Shown: piece after piece, positions 1-6,861 of the stretch
Numbering within the stretch: the stretch's first letter is position 1
Layout: the number at the start of each line of letters is the position of its first letter
Origin: CAYLXN01 sp964388235
GTDB lineage: Bacteria > Patescibacteriota > Saccharimonadia > Saccharimonadales > Saccharimonadaceae
Direction: 5' to 3'
Assembly (NCBI GenBank): GCA_964388235.1
Contig: CAYLXN010000009.1
Location: 1-26,270, forward strand
DNA: 26,270 bases
Position numbers and translations under genes: made by a program
The notes under the pieces: generated by a model
Told to the model about the DNA's origin: nothing
Seen by the model: the letters and a program-made list of their open reading frames with translations, nothing else
Database searches by the model: none

Positions 1-86
1 CGACAGAGGCTCTTGAGGTCACGACCGAAAGCGAAGCGAAGATCGCCCTGTAACGACAGGCGCGATTGAGCGTCTCTGGAGGGTGG
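1..86. repeat. 86-bp direct repeat, copy 1 (at window edge)
   Basis: This copy matches the one at 129-214 at 83 of 86 positions; the differences are at 9, 20 and 32. It is GC-richer than its surroundings and starts on the first base of the window, so the array may continue outside. Ends 4-10 and 72-78 can pair (CAGAGGC with GTCTCTG, with one G-U pair), and the centre has the same bulged hairpin as copy 2. No convincing reading frame exists on either strand. I do not recognise the family; the strand of any transcript is unknown. Confidence 0.85.
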
Positions 87-112
87 TTGATTAAAGTCAA
101 ATTAACCCTCTA

Positions 113-225
113 GGCTTAACTAACTACCCGACAGAGACTCTTGAGGTTACGACCGAAAGTGAAGCGAAGATCGCCCTGTAACGACAGGCGCGATTGAGCG
201 TCTCTGGAGGGTGGCCAGTTAAGCC
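113..225. other. Extended inverted-repeat structure enclosing repeat copy 2
   Basis: Outside the 86-bp core, GGCTTAACT at 113-121 is a perfect 9-bp reverse complement of AGTTAAGCC at 217-225, and ACCC at 126-129 pairs with GGGT at 209-212. With the core stems this makes one long imperfect hairpin of 113 nt. The right flank of copy 1 is different, so the outer stem is not part of the repeated unit. The fold is visible in the sequence; its function is unknown. Confidence 0.6.
129..214. repeat. 86-bp direct repeat, copy 2
   Basis: Second copy, 128 bp after the first. Pairing seen in the sequence: 132-138 with 200-206 (7 bp), 170-174 with 190-194 and 175-179 with 184-188 (10 bp, bulged C at 189, loop AACG), plus a small GGT-TACG-ACC hairpin at 145-154. 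The base that differs from copy 1 at 137 keeps the terminal stem paired (A-U instead of G-U), and the one at 148 falls in a loop, which fits selection on structure. It could be a small structured RNA, a mobile-element fragment or a DNA site linked to the adjacent parAB genes. Confidence 0.85.
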
Positions 226-231
226 AAAAAA

Positions 232-267
232 CAATCTTCAAATCAATCTTCAAATCAAGCTTCGAAC
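232..267. repeat. 12-bp tandem repeat, three units
   Basis: CAATCTTCAAAT occurs at 232-243 and again exactly at 244-255, followed by a third unit at 256-267 with three changes. It lies between the structured repeats and the 3' end of parB. The minus strand reads TTGTTTTTTGG just left of it, which could help end parB transcription, but no stable hairpin precedes that T-run. Three short units near parAB could also be a protein-binding array; nothing in the sequence decides this. Confidence 0.6.
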
Positions 268-289
268 TCAACATCCACCACTGGTTAAA

Positions 290-1195
290 CTATTTATTCA
301 ATAATTTCTTAATCTTTTCAAGCTGATCAAGATTTTTAAACTTGATCTCTAGCTTACCACCACCTCTGGATAACGGAGTGATTTTGACTGGCATATCAAT
401 TTTTTTCGTCAACCCCGAGGCATCTTTAGCAAAATCTTTATTCACAATTTTATCTTGAGTTTTTGCGACTGTTTTTTTCAAATCTTCACCACGGCGATAA
501 TTTGACATCACCGTCTCAACTCGTCGCGCCGACCAATTACCTTTGATGATTTGTGGTAATAATTTTTTAATAATTGCTGGATCAGCACCAACCAGCGGTC
601 GAGCCTGCCCTTCTGTCAATTGGCCGTCATTAAGCGCCTCAATCGCAAACTTTGGTAAGCGCAGCAAGCGCAAAGTATTGCTAATCGTCCCAGGTGTCTT
701 GCCACCCACTCGCTGACCAATCTCAGTCAGGGTCAAATTAAACTGATCACGCAATTTAACATAACCAGTCGCCACTTCAATAATATTCAAATCTTGCCGC
801 TGAACGTTTTCGATCAACGATAATTCTAGCTTATTTTGATTGGATAACGTCCGAATCAGAGCCGGAATCGTCTCTAGGCCCGCCAAAACCGCCGCTCGAT
901 AGCGTCGCTCGCCGGCCACAATCTGAAACTTCTTCTTACCCTGCTGGCGCGTCACCACAATCGGCTGCAACACACCGTGCGCCTTGATCGAACCAGCCAG
1001 CTCCTCGAGTGCCGCTTGATCAAAATTCTTGCGCGGCTGGTCGGGGTCAGCCTCAATCTGATCTAAATCGACCTCCCGATAAACCGTCAGGTTCGCATCT
1101 TGCTCGCTTGTCGGATCAAATGATTCATCAAATAATTCAGTCGGGATCAGCGATTCAAACCCTCGCCCCAGCCCGCGTTTAGTTGCTTTCGACAC
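290..1195 (-). CDS. parB: Chromosome partitioning protein ParB/Spo0J
   Basis: ParB is the CTP-dependent DNA clamp that loads at parS and works with ParA to segregate replicated origins. The 301-aa product starts with the usual KRGLGRG motif and carries the N-terminal ParB/Srx-like domain (about 38-130) with the CTP-binding GERRYR motif at 95-100, the ENVQRQDLN segment at 129-137, a helix-turn-helix around 153-178 and a C-terminal dimerisation part. The start is GTG, 5 nt after AGGTGGTGAAAC, which lies inside the end of parA; the two genes overlap by 17 nt, so translation is probably coupled. I saw no perfect parS (TGTTTCACGTGAAACA) in the window. Confidence 0.95.
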   Translation of the reverse strand: MSKATKRGLGRGFESLIPTELFDESFDPTSEQDANLTVYREVDLDQIEADPDQPRKNFDQAALEELAGSIKAHGVLQPIVVTRQQGKKKFQIVAGERRYRAAVLAGLETIPALIRTLSNQNKLELSLIENVQRQDLNIIEVATGYVKLRDQFNLTLTEIGQRVGGKTPGTISNTLRLLRLPKFAIEALNDGQLTEGQARPLVGADPAIIKKLLPQIIKGNWSARRVETVMSNYRRGEDLKKTVAKTQDKIVNKDFAKDASGLTKKIDMPVKITPLSRGGGKLEIKFKNLDQLEKIKKLLNK

Positions 1196-1955
1196 GTTTC
1201 ACCACCTCTTTTGCTAATGCTTTGTAGGCCTTCGCCCCTCTAGAAAACCGATCGTACTCACCAATTGGCAGCCCATGGCTTGGCGACTCCGCCAGCCGAA
1301 TGTTCCGCGGAATAACCGTGGTGAAAACTTTGGTTTGGAAATGTTTTTTAATCTCATCAATAACTTGGGTTGACAGCACCGTCCGCTTGTCAACCATCGT
1401 CGGCAACACGCCAAGAATTTCAATGTTCGGATTCATCGCCTGACGAACAATTTTCATGGTTTCTAATAACTGCCCCAACCCCTCAAGTGCATAAAATTCA
1501 GTTTGCACCGGCAAAATGATATAGTTTGACGCAATCAGCGCGTTGACCGTCAACAAGCTCAAGCTCGGCGGACAATCGATAATTATATAATCATAAACTT
1601 TCTTGAGATTACGAATCGCCAGCGCCAGCCGCACAAACCGCTGTTTGGCTTTGGCCAGCTCTACTTCGGTGTTAGCTAGCTGCGGTGTGGCCGGCACAAC
1701 TTCCAAATTCGGATAATCAGTCGTCAACGTCGCCTGTTCTAGCGGAATTTTCTCCGCCACCACATCAGCCACCGTCACCGGCAAATTCTGCTTAGCAATC
1801 CCCAATCCACTCGAAGAATTCCCCTGCGGGTCAAAATCAATCATCAGCACCGACCGCTTCATCTTGCTCAAATAATAAGCAAGGTTAACAGCCGTTGTAG
1901 TTTTACCAACACCACCTTTTTGATTGGTAATCGCGATAACAACCGGTTTCTCCAT
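1179..1955 (-). CDS. parA: Chromosome partitioning ATPase ParA/Soj
   Basis: A 258-aa ParA-family (MinD/ParA superfamily) ATPase that binds the nucleoid as an ATP dimer and is stimulated by ParB to move origins apart. The deviant Walker A motif KGGVGKT is at 13-19, the MIDFDPQGN switch follows near 38-46, and IIIDCPPSLSLL forms the Walker B region. There is no N-terminal DNA-binding extension, so this is the short chromosomal (Soj) type, not a P1-type plasmid ParA. It is the first gene of parA-parB, with an extended -10 box ten bases before its ATG. Confidence 0.95.
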   Translation of the reverse strand: MEKPVVIAITNQKGGVGKTTTAVNLAYYLSKMKRSVLMIDFDPQGNSSSGLGIAKQNLPVTVADVVAEKIPLEQATLTTDYPNLEVVPATPQLANTEVELAKAKQRFVRLALAIRNLKKVYDYIIIDCPPSLSLLTVNALIASNYIILPVQTEFYALEGLGQLLETMKIVRQAMNPNIEILGVLPTMVDKRTVLSTQVIDEIKKHFQTKVFTTVIPRNIRLAESPSHGLPIGEYDRFSRGAKAYKALAKEVVKRVESN

Positions 1956-1965
1956 AACTAGCCTT

Positions 1966-1974
1966 ATTATACCA
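1966..1974 (-). promoter_or_regulatory. Extended -10 promoter of parA-parB
   Basis: On the minus strand TGGTATAAT is a perfect -10 box with the TGn extension; only 10 nt separate it from the parA ATG, leaving a leader of three or four bases and no Shine-Dalgarno sequence. No good -35 box is visible at the right distance. Confidence 0.65.
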
Positions 1975-2007
1975 CAAGCGAGTTAAGTTTTAATAGTAAA
2001 ATTACTT

Positions 2008-2403
2008 TTAACCGACTAATTCAGCTTGAGATAATTGCTTGGCTAACTTTTGGTCAAAAGTATATAGCGGCTGAGCTTGATTTAATCCAGCCGCTGTCGC
2101 TAGGCAACAATCCTCAAAACTTAAAGCCGAATGCGTTACAAAACTATCAAGCGCTGGGCCAATCAACTCCCGATTGCAAGCGATCACCTCCAATTGCATA
2201 AAACTTCGAATCAATTCGCTAATATCTAGTCGACTCAGTTGATAATAACGCTCCAGCACGTGCGCCATCTCGACAAAAACCAAGTCTGCAACCACCAATT
2301 GGCCACCTGAACGCCGCAACAACTTGGCCGCCTCTCGAGTCTGCTCGGGAATATCATTTAGCAACAGCCGCAAAACCACGCTGGTATCAAGCGAGCCACG
2401 CAT
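2008..2403 (-). CDS. vapC: PIN-domain toxin VapC
   Basis: A 131-aa PIN-domain protein, the usual length of VapC toxins, which are Mg2+-dependent ribonucleases that cut tRNA or rRNA. The acidic metal-binding set is complete: D6 (LDTSVVLRLL), E45 (VFVEM), D98 (SFEDCCLA) and D117 (YTFDQKL). Its ATG shares one base with the stop of the upstream antitoxin gene (TAATG), so the two are translationally coupled. The pair lies between the metallopeptidase-like gene and parA, all in the same direction. RNA target and activity are not visible in the sequence. Confidence 0.9.
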   Translation of the reverse strand: MRGSLDTSVVLRLLLNDIPEQTREAAKLLRRSGGQLVVADLVFVEMAHVLERYYQLSRLDISELIRSFMQLEVIACNRELIGPALDSFVTHSALSFEDCCLATAAGLNQAQPLYTFDQKLAKQLSQAELVG

Positions 2404-2690
2404 TATTTTTTGCCTTTCGAGCGTTTGATTAGTTCTGCAGCACGCTCAGTCGCATGCAGCTCATGAATTGCCTCGCCCCTGAGTGGTTTGATATTTTTAG
2501 GAATTTTAGCCGTGATTTGATCGGCAATTTGCAAAAAATCATCCACATCAATTGGCTTTTCAAGTGTCATCCGCTTGGTTTCAGGGTTAAAAGACACCTG
2601 CAGCTCCTCCGAGCCCTTGACGCCCCAAGCCTTGCGAATCGCCGCTGGGATGGTAATTTGCCCTTGTGAAGTAATGGTTACTGTTTTCAT
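2403..2690 (-). CDS. vapB: AbrB/MazE-type antitoxin (VapB)
   Basis: A 95-aa antitoxin partner of the downstream VapC. The N-terminal 45 residues are a SpoVT/AbrB swapped-hairpin DNA-binding domain (VTITSQGQITIPAAIRKAWG, then a basic-hydrophobic strand pattern); the rest is a helical, charged tail that should wrap the toxin. Antitoxins of this type repress their own operon, and an imperfect palindrome overlaps the promoter here. The -10 box ends 6 nt before the ATG and no Shine-Dalgarno sequence is present, so the mRNA is probably leaderless. Confidence 0.9.
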   Translation of the reverse strand: MKTVTITSQGQITIPAAIRKAWGVKGSEELQVSFNPETKRMTLEKPIDVDDFLQIADQITAKIPKNIKPLRGEAIHELHATERAAELIKRSKGKK

Positions 2691-2725
2691 ACATTAATTT
2701 TAGCAAAAAACTAATGTAAAGTCAA
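2691..2725 (-). promoter_or_regulatory. vapBC promoter with overlapping palindromic operator
   Basis: Minus strand: TTGACT (2720-2725), 17-bp spacer, TAAAAT (2697-2702) preceded by TGC, then six bases and the ATG. Overlapping it, ACATTAGTTTT (spacer) AAAATTAATGT is an inverted repeat with one mismatch that covers spacer and -10, the expected place for an autoregulatory VapBC operator. Confidence 0.75.
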
Positions 2726-2733
2726 GATTTAGA

Positions 2734-3432
2734 TTATTTATTTTTTAATTGAGCTAGTCCCAACTCCACCAACTGCTCAAAATCATGATGTTGACGCCAG
2801 TGTTGATGCAATACTGACCGCAAATCAGCAAATTCCGAATAACTTGAGTCTGGCAAAGTGATAATTGGCTTCAGTTCATCATCCAGGATCACCGTCAGCG
2901 ATTCTTTGAGTTTAAAATAATCGTCATCTAATAGCTGATAAACTGGCGACGCTGGGTCCTGCCGCCAATAGTGATCAAATTGAAAATGGAGTCCTTCGTG
3001 CAAAAAACCATCAATCGGATAGCCCCATAACTCTTCGTCGATCTTGGCATACATAAAGATAATCCGCTCATCAAAAAATACTGTCATTCGCGGAAAGGTC
3101 GTCACGAAGAACGTAAACTTACCATCAACCATCGATCGACCAGTAATTTTTTCAAGCACCTGACAGGCAGCATCGAATTTTTCCTCAAATTCGGCTTGCG
3201 CTACCTTCAAAAATTGATTAAGTTGACTGCCATTATCCTGCTGTTTAGCTTGCAAATGTGGCCTTAAAATCGGTTTCGCCGCCGCTTCACTCTCAAGCCC
3301 AGTGATTTTTTTAACCACTACCAAATCAGCTTGGTCGGTCAGCTGTCGCCAATTATCAGAGTAATTAGTGCCATAAAACCAATTCCAGACATCTCGGTCA
3401 AGGTTATAAATAATTTCGTAACTATTGGCCAT
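2734..3432 (-). CDS. HEXXH zinc-metallopeptidase-like protein, hypothetical
   Basis: A 232-aa protein with no signal peptide or membrane segment. It contains HEGLH at 145-149 (FLHEGLHFQFDHYW), followed 28 residues after the second His by a glutamate in KESLTVILDDE (E177). HEXXH plus a downstream Glu is the gluzincin arrangement for zinc binding and peptide hydrolysis; that the protein is an active peptidase is inference. The N-terminal half is mixed alpha/beta with many aromatic residues. It has its own promoter and sits between rplU and vapBC. I do not recognise a named family. An alternative is a non-peptidase zinc-binding protein. Confidence 0.75.
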   Translation of the reverse strand: MANSYEIIYNLDRDVWNWFYGTNYSDNWRQLTDQADLVVVKKITGLESEAAAKPILRPHLQAKQQDNGSQLNQFLKVAQAEFEEKFDAACQVLEKITGRSMVDGKFTFFVTTFPRMTVFFDERIIFMYAKIDEELWGYPIDGFLHEGLHFQFDHYWRQDPASPVYQLLDDDYFKLKESLTVILDDELKPIITLPDSSYSEFADLRSVLHQHWRQHHDFEQLVELGLAQLKNK

Positions 3433-3438
3433 GACCCT

Positions 3439-3447
3439 ATTTTAGCA
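3439..3447 (-). promoter_or_regulatory. Extended -10 promoter of the HEXXH gene
   Basis: TGCTAAAAT on the minus strand, exactly 6 nt before the ATG. The predicted start of transcription therefore coincides with the start codon. No clear -35 box; the region upstream is the rplU terminator. Confidence 0.6.
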
Positions 3448-3459
3448 AACCCGACCAAC

Positions 3460-3488
3460 AAAAAACTAGCCCCAATCGAAGCTAGTTT
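3460..3488 (-). terminator. Intrinsic terminator of rplU
   Basis: On the minus strand AAACTAGC (3481-3488) pairs perfectly with GCTAGTTT (3463-3470) across a 10-nt loop and runs into a T-run of six. It lies just after the rplU stop codon and just before the promoter of the next gene. Confidence 0.85.
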
Positions 3489-3503
3489 AGTAGTTCAACT
3501 GAA

Positions 3504-3812
3504 TTAGGCAATTGATTTGATCTCGATCTGAGAGTACTTCTGACGATGACCGATTTCTTTGTGAACGCGCTTTTTAGCTTTGTAGCGAATGACACGCAAT
3601 TTTTCGCCTTTGATTTCTGGCTCAACCACTTTCGCCGCTACTTTCACGCCCTTGACGACTGGCGCCCCAACCGAGGTCTTGTCGCCATCAATGACTAGTA
3701 GTGCATCAAGTTCGAGCTCTTTTGTACCTTCAGGGAGGAGATCCACCAAGAGGGTCTCTTTTTCGGTGACTAAATATTGTTTGCCACCAACCTTAATGAC
3801 TGCTTGCTTCAT
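3504..3812 (-). CDS. rplU: 50S ribosomal protein bL21
   Basis: A 102-aa bL21, a small 23S rRNA-binding protein of the large ribosomal subunit. It begins MKQAVIKVGGKQYLV and ends with the conserved basic RYKAKKRVHKEIGHRQ segment, full length for the family. Start: ATG preceded by AAGGAAATT (Shine-Dalgarno). The usual partner rpmA (bL27) does not follow: rplU has its own promoter and terminator and is monocistronic. Confidence 0.96.
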   Translation of the reverse strand: MKQAVIKVGGKQYLVTEKETLLVDLLPEGTKELELDALLVIDGDKTSVGAPVVKGVKVAAKVVEPEIKGEKLRVIRYKAKKRVHKEIGHRQKYSQIEIKSIA

Positions 3813-3844
3813 AATTTCCTTTATTTAATTAATATCGATAAATA

Positions 3845-3873
3845 ATTATACCAAGCTTCACCTATTTTTGCAA
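3845..3873 (-). promoter_or_regulatory. rplU promoter
   Basis: Minus strand TTGCAA (3868-3873), 17-bp spacer ending TGG, and TATAAT (3845-3850): a strong extended promoter. The leader of about 25 nt carries AAGGA before the ATG, unlike most first genes in this window. Confidence 0.8.
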
Positions 3874-3903
3874 ATCAAGAGCTATTTTTTCTTTATTCGC
3901 TAT

Positions 3904-4918
3904 TCAACCAACCCTACCCCGCACCGCCAAACCAGCACCTGATAGCGCCATGATTGAGCCGACGATGATTAATGCTGGGTGAATTTGAGAGCCAACACCA
4001 GTGTTTGGCGCCGCAGAACTAACTGGCGTCATTGGTGATGCTGATGTTGTTGAAACGCCAGGAGCTGGAGCAGCTGCCTGAGCTTGAACCGTAAACTCGC
4101 CAGCTGTAACTTCAATTGGCTGGTCGGTGTTGTCAGTTGACATTAGCTGGTAAGTATAGTCACCAGTTGGGAGGTTAAGTGAGGTTAAATTAAGATCTAG
4201 GGTTTCACCTGCAGCGAGAGTTATTTCTGGCTGGTTGGCATTGACCACTTCGCCAGCTGAGTTTTTAACTAACAAGCGATATTTAACCGAGCCGACAGCC
4301 GTGTTTTTGATGGATAATCGAGGAGCAGTTGAAGTTGAAGACGTAACTGGCTCAATTGTAGCCTTGGGGATAGCTTGTTTAACCCAAGTCAGAGTGTTGT
4401 TTGGCAGCATCTCAACTTGATCGCAGGAAGTTATCTCATTAAAAATATCAGGAAAATTAGAGCCATTGTCACCTGGGATAGTGAACCAGCCGTCGCAGCC
4501 CGTGTAGGCAATTTTAGGAGTCGGATCTGGATAATAGCCGTCTGGGCTGACTGTCTCTGTGAAAGAAAAAGCAAACCGACCGACAGCGCTGTTTTCTATT
4601 GGGTAAAGAGCCCTATAGCTCATCATTCCATACTTAAATGTCCAGTTATGGTTTGTATTTACATCGTTTTTATTAAAGAGAGAGGGCAAAGGTGAGCAGT
4701 CCCAAATTAGCGAGGCGCCATCTCTAGAACAGATGTTCCCTTCGGCAAATACACCGCCCACTAGCTCTCCTGCCGAATCAACAGCCAAAATCTCTAAGGC
4801 CTCGTCTTCAAACATCGGCGACTGTGCCTCCGCCTCTGGCGCCGGACTAAATACTACCCCCCCCCAATAGAGCTACCGCCACTACTGATAATTTAATAAG
4901 TTTGGTTTTGATATTCAT
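3904..4918 (-). pseudogene. Surface protein with signal peptide split by a poly-G frameshift
   Basis: The body is open from the internal ATG at 4815 to 3904 (303 aa) but has no signal peptide. Upstream, in another frame, an ATG at 4918 begins MNIKTKLIKLSVVAVALLG, a clear signal peptide that runs into a G9 tract and then a TAG. With eight (or eleven) G the two frames join, giving ...VVFSPAPEAEAQSPMFEDEA, a normal hydrophobic core and Ala-X-Ala cleavage region. The body has a Cys-containing N-terminal part, an Ig-like beta domain (about 165-245 of the 303), a Thr/Ser/Pro/Ala linker, then PNTGVG at 270-275, one hydrophobic segment and a short basic end: a cell-wall-sorting-like tail with Ala instead of Leu. 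Either phase-variable or an assembly error; the native gene probably spans the full interval. Confidence 0.75.
4857..4865 (-). repeat. Nine-G homopolymer tract inside the signal-peptide codons
   Basis: Nine C on the plus strand, read as G9 on the coding strand. It lies at the end of the hydrophobic core of the signal peptide, so loss of one base restores the reading frame of the downstream surface protein. This is a typical position for a slipped-strand phase switch and also a typical place for a homopolymer error. Confidence 0.85.
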
Positions 4919-4961
4919 TGAGTTTTCGCTCCCTTTTTTTGATTAAATTCTAATTAGTTTA

Positions 4962-4990
4962 ATTTAACCACAAGTGGAAATTAAAAACAA
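4962..4990 (-). promoter_or_regulatory. Possible promoter of the surface-protein gene
   Basis: Minus strand TTGTTT (4985-4990), 17-bp spacer ending TGG, TTAAAT (4962-4967). Both hexamers are imperfect. A GGGAG motif lies about 11 nt before the ATG at 4918, so this gene would have a leader with a distant ribosome-binding site. The small palindrome CCACTTGTGG lies inside the spacer. Confidence 0.35.
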
Positions 4991-5004
4991 GCTTTTCGCT
5001 AAAA

Positions 5005-6861
5005 TTAATCCAGCTCAACTTTGCCCGTGTACAAATCGTAATACCGACCGTGCTGTGCTAGCAGCTCAGCGTGGGTACCGGCCTCCACCACCTTGCCCGC
5101 TTCAAGCACCAAAATTTGATCGGCGCCTAAAATCGTGTTTAGTCGATGAGCAATAATAAACGTCGTCCGACCTTTCATCAGTTCAAACATACCCGTTTGG
5201 ATCAGTTTTTCGGTTCGGGTGTCGATCGAACTGGTCGCTTCATCCAGCAGCAAAATCTGCGGATTGGCCACTGCCGCCCGCGCGATCGACAGCAACTGCC
5301 GCTGCCCCTGACTCAAGCTCTCGCCATCATCGGTGATTTTAGTTTGGTAATTATCATTCAAACTCTGAATAAACGAATCGGCGTTGACCCGCTTGGCCGC
5401 CGCCGCCACCTCCTGGTCGGTCGCGTCCAGCCGACCGTAGCGAATATTTTCCTCGATTGTCGCTGTAAATAAATGCGTTTCCTGCAACACGATCGCCAAA
5501 ATTTTTGACAAATCCGACTTCCTAATCTCTTTAATATTAACGCCGTCAATCGTGATTTTGCCCCGCTCCACTTCATAAAACCGAGTTAGCAAATTGGTAA
5601 TGGTGGTTTTGCCAGCGCCCGTCGCCCCAACCAAAGCAATTTTTTCACCTGGCTTGACTGTAAACGACACGTTTTTGAGGATCGGCGCCGATTTCTCATC
5701 ATAAGTAAACCAAACTTTATCAAATTTAACCTCACCGATCAGTGGTTTGACCTCGCCTGACTTAAAGTGCCAATCATAGCGCCGCGCCTGCGGATTAAAC
5801 TTAATCCGCTCTTGTCCATCATCGACTTCAGCTGGCGCATCCAAGACTTTAAACAGCCGCTCAGCGCCCGCCAGCGCCTGCATAACATTGGCCGACAATT
5901 GCGCCAAGCTCAAAACTGGATCCGAAAACGACCGCGACGCCTGCAAAAACGCCACCAAACTACCCAGCGCCAGCCAGCCGTTGATCGTCATCACCGCCCC
6001 AATCGCCGCCATCAGCGCGTAATTAATATAGCCAAAACTGTGCGCCACTGGGAAAATCACGCTCCCCCACAGCAACGCTTGACGTGAGCTAGCAAACAGT
6101 TTTTGGTTAAGTTTGTTAAACTGCTGACCCGTGGTCGCTTGATGATTGTAAGCCGCCACCACCGATTGACCAGCGATCAACTCTTCCGCCAAGCCGTTCA
6201 ATTTAGCCACATCCGTCTGGCGCTGGCGAAAGAATTTCTGACCACGCTTGGCAATCGCACCCGTCAGCCGAAAAGTCACCGCCAGCGACGCCGTCATCAC
6301 CAACGTCAATTGCCAACTCAAACTGAGCATCATCACGTACATGCCGATCATCATCACGATCGACGACACAAAACTCGACAGCGTCTGACTAAGCAGCGAT
6401 TCGGCCGCATCGATGTCGTTAGTGAATAAACTCATCTGATCACCCTTGCGTCCCGACTCAAGTCGACTAACTGGCTGACGCTGCAAGGCGGCGAACACAT
6501 CTTGACGCAGCTTTCGTCCGACTCGAGCGCTGATTCGTAGTTCCAGCAACTGATAAGCGGCGTTGGTCATCACGCGCGCCAAGCTAACCGCCACCAGTAG
6601 TCCAATAAACCAAGTCAAAGCCTCAAGCGCTGGCGACTGCTGGCCGATAAACGGCATGATCGCTTCATCAATGATTGGTTTTGATAAATAAGTTCGCCCC
6701 ACCTGTAACAACGAATCAATCACCACTAGCACCACCAACAGCGCCACTAGCCAGCGATTGGCGCCGACGTATTTTAGTAATCGCCGCAACACCTGCCAAG
6801 CCTGTCGCCCTGACATTTGGTTTTTACCTCTCTGATTCGATTTTTTAGATTTTAAACTCAT
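5005..6861 (-). CDS. ABC exporter subunit, consensus ATPase half (permease-ATPase)
   Basis: A 618-aa type IV (exporter-fold) half-transporter: six membrane helices (about 35-335) then an ATPase domain. Walker A GATGAGKT at 412-419, signature LSQGQ at 516-520, Walker B ILLLDE with the catalytic Glu at 541, switch His at 572 (IIAHRL). Its ATG overlaps the stop of the upstream half-transporter as ATGA, so the two form a heterodimer. The family includes BmrC/BmrD and TM287/TM288 multidrug or lipid exporters; as in TM288, the signature deviates from LSGGQ while the Glu and His are intact. Substrate unknown. A basic N-terminal extension of about 20 residues precedes the first helix. Confidence 0.92.
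   Translation of the reverse strand: MSLKSKKSNQRGKNQMSGRQAWQVLRRLLKYVGANRWLVALLVVLVVIDSLLQVGRTYLSKPIIDEAIMPFIGQQSPALEALTWFIGLLVAVSLARVMTNAAYQLLELRISARVGRKLRQDVFAALQRQPVSRLESGRKGDQMSLFTNDIDAAESLLSQTLSSFVSSIVMMIGMYVMMLSLSWQLTLVMTASLAVTFRLTGAIAKRGQKFFRQRQTDVAKLNGLAEELIAGQSVVAAYNHQATTGQQFNKLNQKLFASSRQALLWGSVIFPVAHSFGYINYALMAAIGAVMTINGWLALGSLVAFLQASRSFSDPVLSLAQLSANVMQALAGAERLFKVLDAPAEVDDGQERIKFNPQARRYDWHFKSGEVKPLIGEVKFDKVWFTYDEKSAPILKNVSFTVKPGEKIALVGATGAGKTTITNLLTRFYEVERGKITIDGVNIKEIRKSDLSKILAIVLQETHLFTATIEENIRYGRLDATDQEVAAAAKRVNADSFIQSLNDNYQTKITDDGESLSQGQRQLLSIARAAVANPQILLLDEATSSIDTRTEKLIQTGMFELMKGRTTFIIAHRLNTILGADQILVLEAGKVVEAGTHAELLAQHGRYYDLYTGKVELD

Noticed and set aside
3..53. Both repeat copies can be read in one frame for about 16 codons to a TAA (TEALEVTTESEAKIAL and a near-identical version).
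   Set aside because: The frame is too short, has no start, and the 128-bp pitch is not a multiple of three. Structure explains the conservation better.
114..224. GCTTAAC and GTTAAGC around repeat copy 2 fit the integron attC box patterns RYYYAAC and GTTRRRY, and the length is in the attC range.
   Set aside because: Copy 1 lacks the right-hand box after its core, there is no cassette gene between the copies, and no integrase is visible. The boxes are more simply the outer stem.
223..288. Plus-strand frame reading Ser/Asn/Gln/Thr repeats (QSSNQSSNQASN) to a TAA, like the tail of a surface protein.
   Set aside because: An in-frame TAA at 220-222 precedes it, and shifting frame at the A6 run only reaches other stops quickly. 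It is the 12-bp repeat seen in translation.
1191..1205. GTGAAACGTG near the parA-parB junction, resembling part of a parS site.
   Set aside because: It matches only half of the parS palindrome and lies in coding sequence with the ribosome-binding site of parB.
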